Assembly: GCF_050589625.1 (NCBI RefSeq)
Contig: NZ_JBNGOP010000001.1
Span: 62,001-126,000 of the forward strand
Origin: Pelagihabitans sp947500445
GTDB taxonomy: Bacteria; Bacteroidota; Bacteroidia; Flavobacteriales; Flavobacteriaceae
Reading direction: 5' to 3'
Length of the DNA stretch: 64,000 nt
The translations under genes were made by a program, and so were the position numbers. This document shows, piece by piece, positions 16,374 through 24,688 of the stretch (positions within the stretch are counted from its first letter, which is position 1; the number at the start of each line of letters is the position of its first letter). The notes under the pieces were generated by a model that saw only the letters and a list, made by a program, of their open reading frames with translations, had not been told where the DNA came from and did no database searches.

Positions 16374-17660
16374 ATGAAAAAAGTAGTTATAGCGCTGATT
16401 GTCCTTTTAGGCGTGTGCCTGCAGCACAATGCACAACAAACACCCGCTCCGGCGCAGGACGGGGCAATTAGCATTACCGGGGCTACGGCACATTTAGGTG
16501 ATGGCACCCTTATCGAAAATGCCACAATAGTGTTCGAAAACGGAAAAATAACCGCTATTGCCGCCGATGCGACCGTTAAAGGAACCGAAATCGATGCTTC
16601 CGGAAAACACGTTTATCCCGGGTTTATTGCCCCTAACAAGTCTTTGGGCCTTATTGAGGTCAATGCCGTAAGGGCCAGTAACGACCAGGATGAAATTGGT
16701 GATATCATTCCACATGTCCGAAGCCTCATCGCCTATAATGCGGAATCCAAAGTAGTGGAAAGTATGCGACCGAACGGTGTGTTGATCGGACAGATCACGC
16801 CGCAGGGAGGACGCATATCGGGCACCTCTTCCATTGTACAGTTCGATGCATGGAACTGGGAAGATGCCGCGATAAAAGTGGACGACGGCATACATTTGCG
16901 CTGGCCGAGTACCTTTAGGGCCGGTCGGTGGTGGATGGGCGAAGACCCCGGATATAAACCCAACGACAAGTACGAGGAACAAGTGACCGAAATTACTACC
17001 TTTTTGACCGGTGCCAAGGCGTATGGAAAAGGCGCCTCAAAAGAAATGAATCCTGCGTTCGCGGCCATGAAAGGCGTTTTTGACGGGAGTCAGAAACTAT
17101 ACCTTTATGCGGACAATGAACGTCAGATCATCGATGGCATCCAAATGGCAAAAAACCAGGGGGTTTCCCAGATCGTTTTGGTCGGTGGATACCATGCCCA
17201 TAAAGTGGTAGACTTCTTAAAAGAAAACAGTATTCCCGTGCTGGTGCAGTTTACCCACCAATTGCCCGTTTTCGATCATGAGGATTATGACCTGCCCTAC
17301 AAATTACCGAAGCTATTGTTGGATGCCGGTATTCTGGTGGCCCTTCAAAATGGGGAAGCCAGTAATTTTCAAACAAGGAACCTCCCTTTTTATGCGGGAC
17401 AGGTAGCGGGACAAGGCTTGGATAAGGAGCAAGCGGTTCAATTGATTACCGGAAACTCGGCAAAAATCTTAGGAATAGACGATACGTATGGAACGCTAGC
17501 CATAGGAAAAAGTGCGACCCTCTTCGTTTCGGAAGGCGATGCGCTCGATATGCGCAGCAACCAGCTGACGCACGCTTTTATTGACGGACGTGCCATATCT
17601 CTGGAAACACACCAAACGAAACTTTGGAAACGGTATATGAAGAAGTACGAAGGGAAGTGA
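16374..17660 (+). CDS. Secreted amidohydrolase-like protein lacking the metal-binding HxH
   Basis: A 428-residue exported protein (signal peptide ending NAQQ) with the amidohydrolase composite fold: opening strand ITGATAHLGDGTLIENATIV, then YPGFIAPNKSLG in place of the usual PGxIDxHxH. The last metal Asp is also not evident (NGEASNFQ). It resembles the N-terminal half of the 983-residue neighbour (compare IVLVGGYHAHKVVDFL with YVIVGGGDEYERVADI), so the two probably share an ancestor and may form a heterocomplex. The ATG at 16374 is chosen because it begins the signal peptide; an upstream in-frame ATG at 16344 adds only ten polar residues. Confidence 0.85.
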   Translation: MKKVVIALIVLLGVCLQHNAQQTPAPAQDGAISITGATAHLGDGTLIENATIVFENGKITAIAADATVKGTEIDASGKHVYPGFIAPNKSLGLIEVNAVRASNDQDEIGDIIPHVRSLIAYNAESKVVESMRPNGVLIGQITPQGGRISGTSSIVQFDAWNWEDAAIKVDDGIHLRWPSTFRAGRWWMGEDPGYKPNDKYEEQVTEITTFLTGAKAYGKGASKEMNPAFAAMKGVFDGSQKLYLYADNERQIIDGIQMAKNQGVSQIVLVGGYHAHKVVDFLKENSIPVLVQFTHQLPVFDHEDYDLPYKLPKLLLDAGILVALQNGEASNFQTRNLPFYAGQVAGQGLDKEQAVQLITGNSAKILGIDDTYGTLAIGKSATLFVSEGDALDMRSNQLTHAFIDGRAISLETHQTKLWKRYMKKYEGK

Positions 17661-17719
17661 TGCCCTTTTCAGGGTTTAGTAGTTTAGTATTCAGTGGTGA
17701 GTGGTTAGTGGTTAGTGGT

Positions 17720-17766
17720 GAGTAGTGAGTAGTGAGTAGTGAGTAGTGAGTAGTGAGTAGTGAGTA
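17720..17766. repeat. Heptamer tandem repeat (GAGTAGT)
   Basis: Six perfect copies of GAGTAGT plus a partial copy, preceded at 17694-17719 by degenerate units of the same composition (GTGGTTA, GTGGTGA). It lies in the convergent gap between the amidohydrolase-like and TSUP genes. Confidence 0.9.
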
Positions 17767-17788
17767 TAAAGTAAGAAGTGGTAAGTAG

Positions 17789-17818
17789 TCAAAAAAAACA
17801 CGATTTTGAATTTGTGTT
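17789..17818 (-). terminator. Possible terminator of the molybdenum-cofactor operon
   Basis: On the minus strand a short stem AAACAC / GTGTTT with a 12-nt AT-rich loop is followed by a run of T. It lies 55-84 nt after the TSUP stop codon. Confidence 0.4.
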
Positions 17819-17872
17819 TGACATTTGAATTTGATCGTTATCAAGCTTTGCCTATCGCAGTACAACGCTGCC

Positions 17873-18649
17873 TTAAAAAACGCCTAGACCATTCTTTACC
17901 AATACCCGGATACCTACTATAAATACCAAAAGTGCGGTGACCGTTTTTATCGCTCTTGGGGTCATTTTCTTAAGACCGATACGAATGCCAAGTTGGCCTC
18001 CCAAAAAAACGGTCGCCATCAATGCTACAGTTTCCACAAAAGGCAAGGCAAGGGTTTCTGCGGCAGCAAGTCCCGCCAAACTTGAAAGGGAATTCACCAA
18101 AATAAAAAAACTGGCCAAGGCGGCAATTTTTAAGGAAGATGCCCAGCGCAAGTGGTTCAATACGGGCGCTAGAAAAATACCGCCACCAATACCCACCAAA
18201 CCCGATAACAATCCAATGGATGCTCCCAAACCATAAGAAACCCATTTGGGATACCTTCGGCTAAAATCCTTTTTTGAAGCCGTATGAAAAGTCTGCCAGG
18301 CCAAGGCAATCGATGAGACAACCAAAGCGCCGCCCAAAATAATAAAGAATACCTCCTCTTTCAATCGAAAAGAGGCCCCAATAAACGCCAATGGAACGCT
18401 GGCGACCACAAAAGGCAAAAAGTCCTTTAAATTGGCATGGCGATTTTTAAAGTATAAAAAAGTACTCGTGGAAACCACCATCAGATTACAGACCAAGGCC
18501 AAAGAGCGAATGCCAAAAAAGCCGATTACGGTTAAGGACAATAGTGCCAAGTAACTAGATCCCCCACCGAACCCTACAGAAGCATATAAGGCCGCAACAA
18601 TAAAAAAACCAAGGCACAGCAGTACAAGGTGCTCAATGGGTAGCAGCAT
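17873..18649 (-). CDS. TSUP-family transporter (TauE/SafE sulfite exporter-like)
   Basis: A 258-residue membrane protein with about eight hydrophobic segments and the duplicated glycine-rich signature of the family: GFGGGSSYLALL in the first half and GLLSGLVGIGGGIFLAPVL in the second. Members move sulfite, sulfoacetate or related sulfur and organic anions. It is the last gene of the molybdenum-cofactor operon and its start overlaps the moeB stop by 17 nt, implying translational coupling. The substrate is not provable from sequence; the link to Moco and to a sulfite-oxidase-like gene elsewhere in the window makes a sulfur oxyanion plausible. Confidence 0.87.
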   Translation of the reverse strand: MLLPIEHLVLLCLGFFIVAALYASVGFGGGSSYLALLSLTVIGFFGIRSLALVCNLMVVSTSTFLYFKNRHANLKDFLPFVVASVPLAFIGASFRLKEEVFFIILGGALVVSSIALAWQTFHTASKKDFSRRYPKWVSYGLGASIGLLSGLVGIGGGIFLAPVLNHLRWASSLKIAALASFFILVNSLSSLAGLAAAETLALPFVETVALMATVFLGGQLGIRIGLKKMTPRAIKTVTALLVFIVGIRVLVKNGLGVF

Positions 18650-19709
18650 AGGAACGAAGTTGGTTCATGCCACCGGTAACATTGATCAATGTTGCTTTCG
18701 GAAAATAGGACGCCAATAGCGAAATGCCTTTGGCACTACGGATACCCGATTGGCAAAGGAAATAAACGGGACGCTTAACATCGATCTCATCCTTACGCTG
18801 CTCCAGCTCGGTCAAAGGAATATGGCGGGCCACCGAAAGCCGTTGTCCTTCATATTCCGATAAGGTACGTACATCGATTACCTGCGGGTTCCCCAACTCC
18901 AGAAGTTCCTGAAATTCCAGTGCAGTAACCGAAGTAACGGGCGCCACGGCACATTCTAACTCATAATTGTCCCGTAAAGCCGTTATTTGGAGGTTCTCCG
19001 GTATCGCGGAAAACCGAATTTTACGCAGTACGGTACCCAATCCATCGAACAGGGCCAATTGTCCAGATAACACTTCCCCTACCCCGGTGATCAATTTAAT
19101 CGTCTCCAAAGCCTGTAAATTACCCACAATGCCCGGAAGAATGCCCAATACCCCATTTTCGTTGCAATCGGGTACCTCATCGGGTTTGGGCATGTTCGGA
19201 AACAAACAACGATAGGTAGGGCCTTTTTGGTAATTGAATACGCTCACCTGCCCTTCAAATGCATGCAACGCTCCATAGACAAATGGTTTTTTGAGTAGTA
19301 CACAGGCATCGTTTACCAGGTAACGTGTGGGAAAGTTATCGGATGCGTCTACGACAATATCGAACTGCGCTATTGTTTCCAATGCATTGTCCTTTGTCAG
19401 AAAGTAGTTGTACCCTTCTAAAACGGTATTTGAATTTTGTGCGGAAAGCTTTTCCTTGGCAACATCCACCTTCGAAAGGCCGACATCGGACTCCACGTAT
19501 AAGACCTGCCGATGAAGGTTTGAAAACGAAACCGTATCACCATCCAAAATTCCGATGCGCCCGACCCCCATGGCGTTCAAATAGGTTAGCACCGGTACAC
19601 CGAGTCCGCCCGCTCCAACGACCAAAACACTGGCATTTGCCAGTTTCTGCTGTGCCGTTGCACCAAAGCCTTTTAAAATAAGCTGCCGTTTATACCTTTC
19701 GTTGTCCAT
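18633..19709 (-). CDS. moeB: MoeB/ThiF-type adenylyltransferase with C-terminal rhodanese domain
   Basis: Activates the C-terminal Gly of MoaD by adenylation and, through its rhodanese domain, probably delivers sulfur to it, as in MoeZ/MOCS3. The 358-residue protein has the nucleotide loop GAGGLG near residue 32, the arginine segment NLHRQVL near 64, the catalytic-cysteine region CNENGVLG near 184, and a rhodanese domain from about 270 with active Cys319 in FLCQSGIRS. The zinc cysteine pairs of E. coli MoeB are not present (TYRCLF instead of CYRC, and no second CxxC). It is the fifth cofactor-pathway gene of the operon if the transporter is excluded. Confidence 0.92.
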   Translation of the reverse strand: MDNERYKRQLILKGFGATAQQKLANASVLVVGAGGLGVPVLTYLNAMGVGRIGILDGDTVSFSNLHRQVLYVESDVGLSKVDVAKEKLSAQNSNTVLEGYNYFLTKDNALETIAQFDIVVDASDNFPTRYLVNDACVLLKKPFVYGALHAFEGQVSVFNYQKGPTYRCLFPNMPKPDEVPDCNENGVLGILPGIVGNLQALETIKLITGVGEVLSGQLALFDGLGTVLRKIRFSAIPENLQITALRDNYELECAVAPVTSVTALEFQELLELGNPQVIDVRTLSEYEGQRLSVARHIPLTELEQRKDEIDVKRPVYFLCQSGIRSAKGISLLASYFPKATLINVTGGMNQLRSYAATH

Positions 19710-19717
19710 GGAGTGCT

Positions 19718-20323
19718 TTAAGAAGAAATAGATCCGCCCATTTTGGACAATGCAGCGTTATAGTCCTCCTTTGAATTTGCGTTCAACAATACATTTTCGT
19801 TTTTGGGAAATACCAATTTCACATCGTTATGGATCAGGAACTTTCTTGGGCAACTGCCCTGCCCTGTTTCCAAATAGTCCATGGAAGCGCGTAAGGCGTT
19901 GGGCTCCCATATTGCGCATAATGGCTCTGGTAAAGGATCTTCCCTTTGTGCAAATGCAGTGGCCATTTTACTATCATCCCTCTCGGAAACGAGTTGTTCC
20001 AATGCCTCTACATCCATTAACGGAAGATCGCAGGCCAAAACCAACCAGGCCACATCGGGAAATGCTTCATGGGCGGATAACAATCCGTTATAGGGCCCCT
20101 TATATCGGTCGCTATCGGTAATCGAGGTCATGGTTTTGGGCAAGTCGGGCAACTGGTCCGAACGTACGCTGATATAGGTCGCTTCACAGACCTGCTGGAG
20201 CAGCCGATACAAATGGTCTCTTTGAGGGCTATCGTGGTAGGTGATCAACCCTTTATCGGTTCCCATTCGGGTGCTTTTTCCTCCGGAAAGGACCAAGCCA
20301 TATAGTTTAGCGGTTGAAGTCAT
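19718..20323 (-). CDS. mobA: Molybdenum cofactor guanylyltransferase (MobA-like)
   Basis: Couples GMP to molybdopterin, or an equivalent NTP transfer to the cofactor. The 201-residue protein starts with the nucleotidyltransferase signature LVLSGGKSTRMGTDKG and contains LACDLPLMD, the metal-binding segment. The start at 20323 (complement) is preferred over upstream in-frame ATGs because the signature begins a few residues later; it overlaps the end of moaC by 17 nt. GMP versus other nucleotide specificity cannot be read with certainty; note that sulfite-oxidase-type enzymes use the form without GMP, so another Moco enzyme probably exists in the genome. Confidence 0.9.
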   Translation of the reverse strand: MTSTAKLYGLVLSGGKSTRMGTDKGLITYHDSPQRDHLYRLLQQVCEATYISVRSDQLPDLPKTMTSITDSDRYKGPYNGLLSAHEAFPDVAWLVLACDLPLMDVEALEQLVSERDDSKMATAFAQREDPLPEPLCAIWEPNALRASMDYLETGQGSCPRKFLIHNDVKLVFPKNENVLLNANSKEDYNAALSKMGGSISS

Positions 20324-20789
20324 TTTTACCTCCAGTTTTTTGTTCGAGCCGAATGTCGGTAATCGTAATATCATGGGAAAGTGCCTTGCACATATCATAA
20401 ATGGTAAGGGCACTTACCGAAACACCCGTCAATGCTTCCATTTCAACACCTGTACGTTCGTTACATTTGACCGTACAACTGATTTCCAAATGATGGGCAT
20501 CGGGTAAAATTTCGATATGGACTTTTGACAGGTTTAGTTGATGGCATAGCGGAATCAAATCGGATGTTTTTTTAACGGCCTGTATTCCGGCGATGACCGC
20601 CGTTTGTACGATACTCCCCTTGGTTCCCAAAAAGTTCTGATCGGCAAGGGTATCGAATACCGATTTCGGAAACGTGACCCTACCCGTTGCGGTTGCCGTT
20701 CGCACCGAAATGTTTTTGGAGGAAACATCGACCATATTGGCCCGGCCGGAAGTATCGATATGGGACAACGCTTTCTTCATTCTTACCAT
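20307..20789 (-). CDS. moaC: Cyclic pyranopterin monophosphate synthase
   Basis: Makes cyclic pyranopterin monophosphate in the first steps of Moco synthesis, after MoaA. The 160-residue protein carries the family motifs: VDVSSKNISVRTA near the N terminus, the substrate-binding segment LIPLCHQLNLSKV, and TGVEMEALTGVSVSALTIYDM. An upstream moaA is not in the window. The gene lies 7 nt after moaE and overlaps mobA. Confidence 0.96.
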   Translation of the reverse strand: MVRMKKALSHIDTSGRANMVDVSSKNISVRTATATGRVTFPKSVFDTLADQNFLGTKGSIVQTAVIAGIQAVKKTSDLIPLCHQLNLSKVHIEILPDAHHLEISCTVKCNERTGVEMEALTGVSVSALTIYDMCKALSHDITITDIRLEQKTGGKNDFNR

Positions 20790-20796
20790 TTTTATC

Positions 20797-21216
20797 TTAT
20801 GGATGGGCGGACACCCAGACGGACTTGTTCTTAAAAAATTCTTTTTTCCAGATCGGCACTTTTTCTTTTAAGGTATCGATCAAAAAACGGCATGCCGCAA
20901 AACAGGCCTCTCGATGCGCCGAAGACGCCCCTACGACGACTACCGGTTCCGCGACCGATTTTACACCAACGGCATGTTGTAACAGTACCCGATCGAGCTC
21001 CCATTTTTCCGATGCCGTATCGGCGATCTTTTGCATTTCCTTAAGGGCCATTTGTTCGTAAGCCTCAAATTCAAGGGATACCACTTGTTCGCCTTTTGTA
21101 AACTCCCGTACGGTACCGACAAATACACATATGCCCCCACTCATTGGGTGCGAAAGGGTTTCGTATACCTTACCCAGCTCGATCTGGGGCACAATTTCGA
21201 CGTTCATTTCCTTCAT
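20797..21216 (-). CDS. moaE: Molybdopterin synthase catalytic subunit
   Basis: Large subunit of the synthase that inserts dithiolene sulfur, delivered by MoaD, into the precursor. The 139-residue protein shows GGICVFVGTVREFTKG, LEFEAYEQMALKEM, the HREACFAACRFLID helix, and the Lys-rich VPIWKKEFF active-site segment. The start codon overlaps the moaD stop by one base. Confidence 0.96.
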   Translation of the reverse strand: MKEMNVEIVPQIELGKVYETLSHPMSGGICVFVGTVREFTKGEQVVSLEFEAYEQMALKEMQKIADTASEKWELDRVLLQHAVGVKSVAEPVVVVGASSAHREACFAACRFLIDTLKEKVPIWKKEFFKNKSVWVSAHP

Positions 21217-21458
21217 TAACCACCACTTACCGGAGGGATGATTGCAATTTCATCACCAGAACGCAATTGGGTGCCTTCCTCCGCATATTCGCTATTTACG
21301 GCTATGGCCAAGGACGAAAGTTTCCCAAAATCGGGAAAGGAACGTTCCAACTCCCGTTTCAGGTCCTTTACGGTATGTGGCCGCTTTTCAAAGCTTTCCA
21401 TTGCCAATACCGAAGCGCCGACAATGTCTTTTGCAATACCAAACAACAACACCTCCAT
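21216..21458 (-). CDS. moaD: Molybdopterin synthase sulfur-carrier subunit
   Basis: A ubiquitin-like protein of 80 residues ending in the required double glycine (PPVSGG), whose C terminus becomes the thiocarboxylate donor for MoaE. The beta-grasp pattern is clear (MEVLLFGIAKDIVG start, GDEIAIIPP end). It overlaps moaE and follows the DUF6503 gene by 36 nt. Confidence 0.95.
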   Translation of the reverse strand: MEVLLFGIAKDIVGASVLAMESFEKRPHTVKDLKRELERSFPDFGKLSSLAIAVNSEYAEEGTQLRSGDEIAIIPPVSGG

Positions 21459-21494
21459 TATCCGTTTCTTTTATGGTACAAGGTACTTAAAAAT

Positions 21495-22313
21495 TCACAA
21501 TCCTTCCACATCGTCCACTACCGTTCCTCCTTTGGGAAGTGCGTAAAATGTGTCCGGTTTTTCCGTAGTATCCAACCGAACATTTTCAAAAATACGGCTG
21601 CTTTTTGCCGTTTCCATGGTTTGCCCCGTATTGGAATACCATGTTAACTTTTTAGGGAGTCTCAATCCGGAAACTTCCATCCAATCCTCATAACGGATCC
21701 ATTTTACGGTATCCGACTTTTCCCCGGTTCCGTAGGTGACGGTGTATCCCAACCATTCCATTTGAAACGTTTTGGGATCGTAGTGCAAAAAATATTCGTC
21801 CTTTGGCGATGTACCTACCCCATTGTTATAAGCAATGCGGATACCGGGATAAGTGTAATCTTCGAAAATGATAGGCTTGGCAGAATCGTATTGGATTCCT
21901 TCATCGGCCAATACAAAGGGCATGGCATAAAAATAAAACATTAGGTTGTGGTAAAACACCGCGTCGCCCTTAAAATTGTTTTTCTCGTCCAACACCCAAA
22001 CATCCGTACCATCGAAACCCATGCTCACGTCCCGCATCGTCACTTTATCCTTTCTCGTGCGCAGGTCTATCGTATGCACCTCACCGCCCTTATCATTGGG
22101 AAGTTCGAACTGCAGGGTCCTTTTTTTGTTCCAGGCCTCAAGCCCCCCGTGCCCGTTCAACACGTTTACCAAAGCTTCCGGAAACCTACTTTTGACAACT
22201 TCGGTTTCCGCTACGGTCTTCGTTTCTTCTTTCCGCTTACTTGGTTGCTCTTTACAATTCAAAAAAACAGCGGTGCAACACCAAACCAGTAGCCATTGTA
22301 TTTTCTTTTTCAT
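21495..22313 (-). CDS. DUF6503 family lipoprotein
   Basis: A 272-residue lipoprotein of the DUF6503 family; its function is unknown. The ATG at 22313 begins a signal peptide with lipobox (FLNC, Cys near 20); the frame stays open for about 70 codons upstream but this extension reads through the promoter of the divergent methyltransferase and is rejected. The mature domain has the LolA/LppX-like beta layout (GHGGLEAWNKKRTLQFEL, MGFDGTDVWVLDE, YDPKTFQMEWLGYTV, WMEVSGLRLPKKLTWY). It may bind a lipid or hydrophobic molecule. It is the first gene of the minus-strand series leading into moaD, although whether it shares that transcript is unproven. Confidence 0.83.
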   Translation of the reverse strand: MKKKIQWLLVWCCTAVFLNCKEQPSKRKEETKTVAETEVVKSRFPEALVNVLNGHGGLEAWNKKRTLQFELPNDKGGEVHTIDLRTRKDKVTMRDVSMGFDGTDVWVLDEKNNFKGDAVFYHNLMFYFYAMPFVLADEGIQYDSAKPIIFEDYTYPGIRIAYNNGVGTSPKDEYFLHYDPKTFQMEWLGYTVTYGTGEKSDTVKWIRYEDWMEVSGLRLPKKLTWYSNTGQTMETAKSSRIFENVRLDTTEKPDTFYALPKGGTVVDDVEGL

Positions 22314-22367
22314 TCGTTTTTGGGCCTTTAATTTGTGTGGAGGGAATCCGATCCGACCACTTTTATT

Positions 22368-22375
22368 TACATTTG
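22368..22375 (+). promoter_or_regulatory. -7 box of the TrmH-type gene, 5 nt before the start codon
   Basis: TACATTTG matches TAnnTTTG and is followed after 5 nt by ATG 22381, the same spacing as at nrnA. It suggests a leaderless mRNA. Confidence 0.5.
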
Positions 22376-22380
22376 TCCGA

Positions 22381-23196
22381 ATGAACGAAATTAAGCAAAT
22401 AACCAGTCTCCAAAACCCCTTGGTAAAGAAAATAGGGTTGCTGCGAGAAAAGTCCAAGGAACGGAAAAAAAGTGGGCTATTTGTTTTGGAAGGACTGCTC
22501 GAACTAGGGCTCGCGATCAAAGGGGGTTACGTCATCGAGAACCTGTTGTTTTCTGCCGATCTTATTTCTGAACGAGAATTGAACGAAATCCTGAAACCAT
22601 ACCCCAAAACCGTTGAAATGATACAGGTCAGCAAGGAGGTGTACCGTAAAATTGCCTATAGGGAAAGTACTGAAGGTGTGGTTGCCTTGGGCCAAAGCAA
22701 ACCACATCATTTGGACGGTCTAGAATTACCGGAAAAGAATCCGTTCGTTTTGGTTGCCGAAGCTCCCGAGAAACCCGGGAATATTGGGGCGTTGTTACGT
22801 ACCGCCGATGCCGCCGGGCTCGATGCCGTTATTATTGCCGATCCCAAAACCGATCTGTACAACCCCAATATCGTTCGTTCGAGCGTTGGCGGCCTGTTTA
22901 CCAACGCTATTGCCACTGGTAGCAGTTCGGAAATTATCCAATACCTGACCAAGAAAGGAATCAAAATTTATGCTGCGGCCCTGAGCGCCTCCAAACCCTA
23001 TACCTCGATCGACTTCACCGGTGCCACCGCCATAGTCATGGGAACGGAAGCAACCGGACTTTCCGATGCTTGGTTGACCGGATCCGATCAGAATATTATC
23101 ATTCCCATGAACGGGGAAATAGACTCCATGAACGTATCGGTGTCCGCCGCAATCCTTATCTTTGAGGGAAAGCGTCAACGAGAGAAACAGGTATAA
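22381..23196 (+). CDS. TrmH/SpoU-family RNA 2'-O-methyltransferase
   Basis: A 271-residue SPOUT methyltransferase. The N-terminal substrate-binding domain (LQNPLVKKIGLLREKSKERKK) is followed by the knotted catalytic domain with motif 1 near residue 130 (EKPGNIGALLRTADAAG), motif 2 (IVMGTEATGLSD) and motif 3 (IPMNGEIDSMNVSVSAAIL). The target could be rRNA or tRNA; motifs alone do not distinguish. The frame is open far upstream but ATG 22381 follows a -7 box and begins the conserved domain. Confidence 0.93.
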   Translation: MNEIKQITSLQNPLVKKIGLLREKSKERKKSGLFVLEGLLELGLAIKGGYVIENLLFSADLISERELNEILKPYPKTVEMIQVSKEVYRKIAYRESTEGVVALGQSKPHHLDGLELPEKNPFVLVAEAPEKPGNIGALLRTADAAGLDAVIIADPKTDLYNPNIVRSSVGGLFTNAIATGSSSEIIQYLTKKGIKIYAAALSASKPYTSIDFTGATAIVMGTEATGLSDAWLTGSDQNIIIPMNGEIDSMNVSVSAAILIFEGKRQREKQV

Positions 23197-23304
23197 ACGA
23201 ATGGGTATCGATAACCAAGCAAAAGCGTTTATGCTATCTTTTGCTGTTACCATGGTTTATATTTAAATGATTAAAATTCCACCACACCAACATCCAACAT
23301 TGTT

Positions 23305-24567
23305 TTGAACACCCTTTTCTACACCATTATCGGTATTCTTCTGCTTCAATTTCTATTGGAAACGCTATTAAAAAGCTTGAACGCAAAGCGCTATAACGAC
23401 CCCATACCGGAAGAACTCGACGATGTTTTCGATAAGGAAGCCTATCAAAAAGCGCAGGAGTACAAAAAAACAAACCATCGTTTTGGCATATTGCGCAGCT
23501 CGTTTTCGTTGGTATTGACACTTGTTTTTTTGATTTTCGGTGGATTTGAATGGGTAGACCGGCTCGTACGGCAGGTCACCGAAGCACCCATAGGAATGGC
23601 GTTACTGTTTTTTGGCACCATATTGTTGGGCAGCAGTCTGTTGACCCTTCCGTTCTCCTATTATGCAACCTTTTATATTGAGGATAAATTTGGTTTTAAC
23701 AAGGCCACCAAAAGCTTATTTTTTATCGACCAATTAAAGACATGGATCATGAGCCTCATTATCGGTGCGGCCATTTTGCCCCTTGTGATGTTGTTTTATC
23801 GGTGGGCCGGACAACATTTTTGGATATACGCCTGGTCGTTGATCGCCGTATTCAGTATTTTAATGAACCTGTTTTACAGCAAATTGATCGTCCCCCTTTT
23901 CAATAAACAATCTCCGCTAGGGGAAGGAACGTTAAAAAACGATATTGAACATTATGCACAAAAGGTAGGATTCGATCTTAAGAATATTTTCGTTATCGAC
24001 GGCTCCAAAAGGTCGACCAAGGCAAACGCCTATTTTTCCGGTTTTGGAAAGGAAAAAAGAGTAACCTTGTATGACACCTTGATCTCGGATTTGGAGGAAA
24101 AAGAAATCGTGGCCGTTTTGGCGCACGAGGTAGGACATTACAAGCGTAAGCATATCGTTTTCAATATGCTGTTATCACTTGTTTTGACGGCTCTTACCTT
24201 GTTCGTTCTATCCCTCTTCATCAACAACCCACAAGTATCCCTTGCCATTGGGGTCACCCGACCGAGTTTTCATGCGGCATTGGTCGGTTTTGCAATTTTG
24301 TATAGTCCCATTTCCGAGTTAACGGGACTGTTCATGAACCATCTTTCCAGAACTTTTGAATACCAGGCCGATACCTATGCCAAGGATACCCACGGTGCCG
24401 ATGCCTTGGTAAGCTCGCTCAAAAAACTCTCCAAAAACAATTTGAGCAACCTTACCCCGCATCCCGCCTATGTGTTCGCTTACTACTCCCATCCTCCGCT
24501 GATCGATAGGATCCGAAACCTACAACGGTCGAAAAAAACGACCGATACCCGTATCCCGACTTCATAA
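23305..24567 (+). CDS. M48-family membrane metalloprotease, Ste24/CAAX-protease-like
   Basis: A 420-residue integral membrane zinc protease resembling Ste24 and the flavobacterial HtpX-like proteases, probably involved in membrane-protein quality control. Several hydrophobic segments surround the zinc motif HEVGH at residues 274-278, with the third ligand in FEYQADTYAKD. The start used is TTG at 23305; no ATG lies between the upstream in-frame stop (23272-23274) and the first transmembrane segment, so a non-ATG start is required. A TATCTTTTG sequence near 23234 resembles a -7 box with one extra base. Confidence 0.9.
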   Translation: MNTLFYTIIGILLLQFLLETLLKSLNAKRYNDPIPEELDDVFDKEAYQKAQEYKKTNHRFGILRSSFSLVLTLVFLIFGGFEWVDRLVRQVTEAPIGMALLFFGTILLGSSLLTLPFSYYATFYIEDKFGFNKATKSLFFIDQLKTWIMSLIIGAAILPLVMLFYRWAGQHFWIYAWSLIAVFSILMNLFYSKLIVPLFNKQSPLGEGTLKNDIEHYAQKVGFDLKNIFVIDGSKRSTKANAYFSGFGKEKRVTLYDTLISDLEEKEIVAVLAHEVGHYKRKHIVFNMLLSLVLTALTLFVLSLFINNPQVSLAIGVTRPSFHAALVGFAILYSPISELTGLFMNHLSRTFEYQADTYAKDTHGADALVSSLKKLSKNNLSNLTPHPAYVFAYYSHPPLIDRIRNLQRSKKTTDTRIPTS

Positions 24568-24673
24568 AACCAACAATGGGAAAGACCGCGCGCATCACTG
24601 ACAATTAGGGATGAATGGCCCGTAAACCCGATAAACAGGCATCATTTTTGTTGTGTAGTCAAACAGATTATGG

Positions 24674-24681
24674 TAATTTTA
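24674..24681 (+). promoter_or_regulatory. Possible promoter of the relA/spoT gene
   Basis: TAATTTTA (one base from TAnnTTTG) with a TTG at 24651-24653, 20 nt upstream, and only 7 nt between the box and ATG 24689. Initiation would be at or within 1-2 nt of the start codon. Confidence 0.4.
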
Positions 24682-24688
24682 ATATTGT

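Noticed and set aside
17694..17766. Could the heptamer repeat be a CRISPR array?
   Set aside because: Unit length is 7 bp with no spacers; it is a simple tandem repeat.
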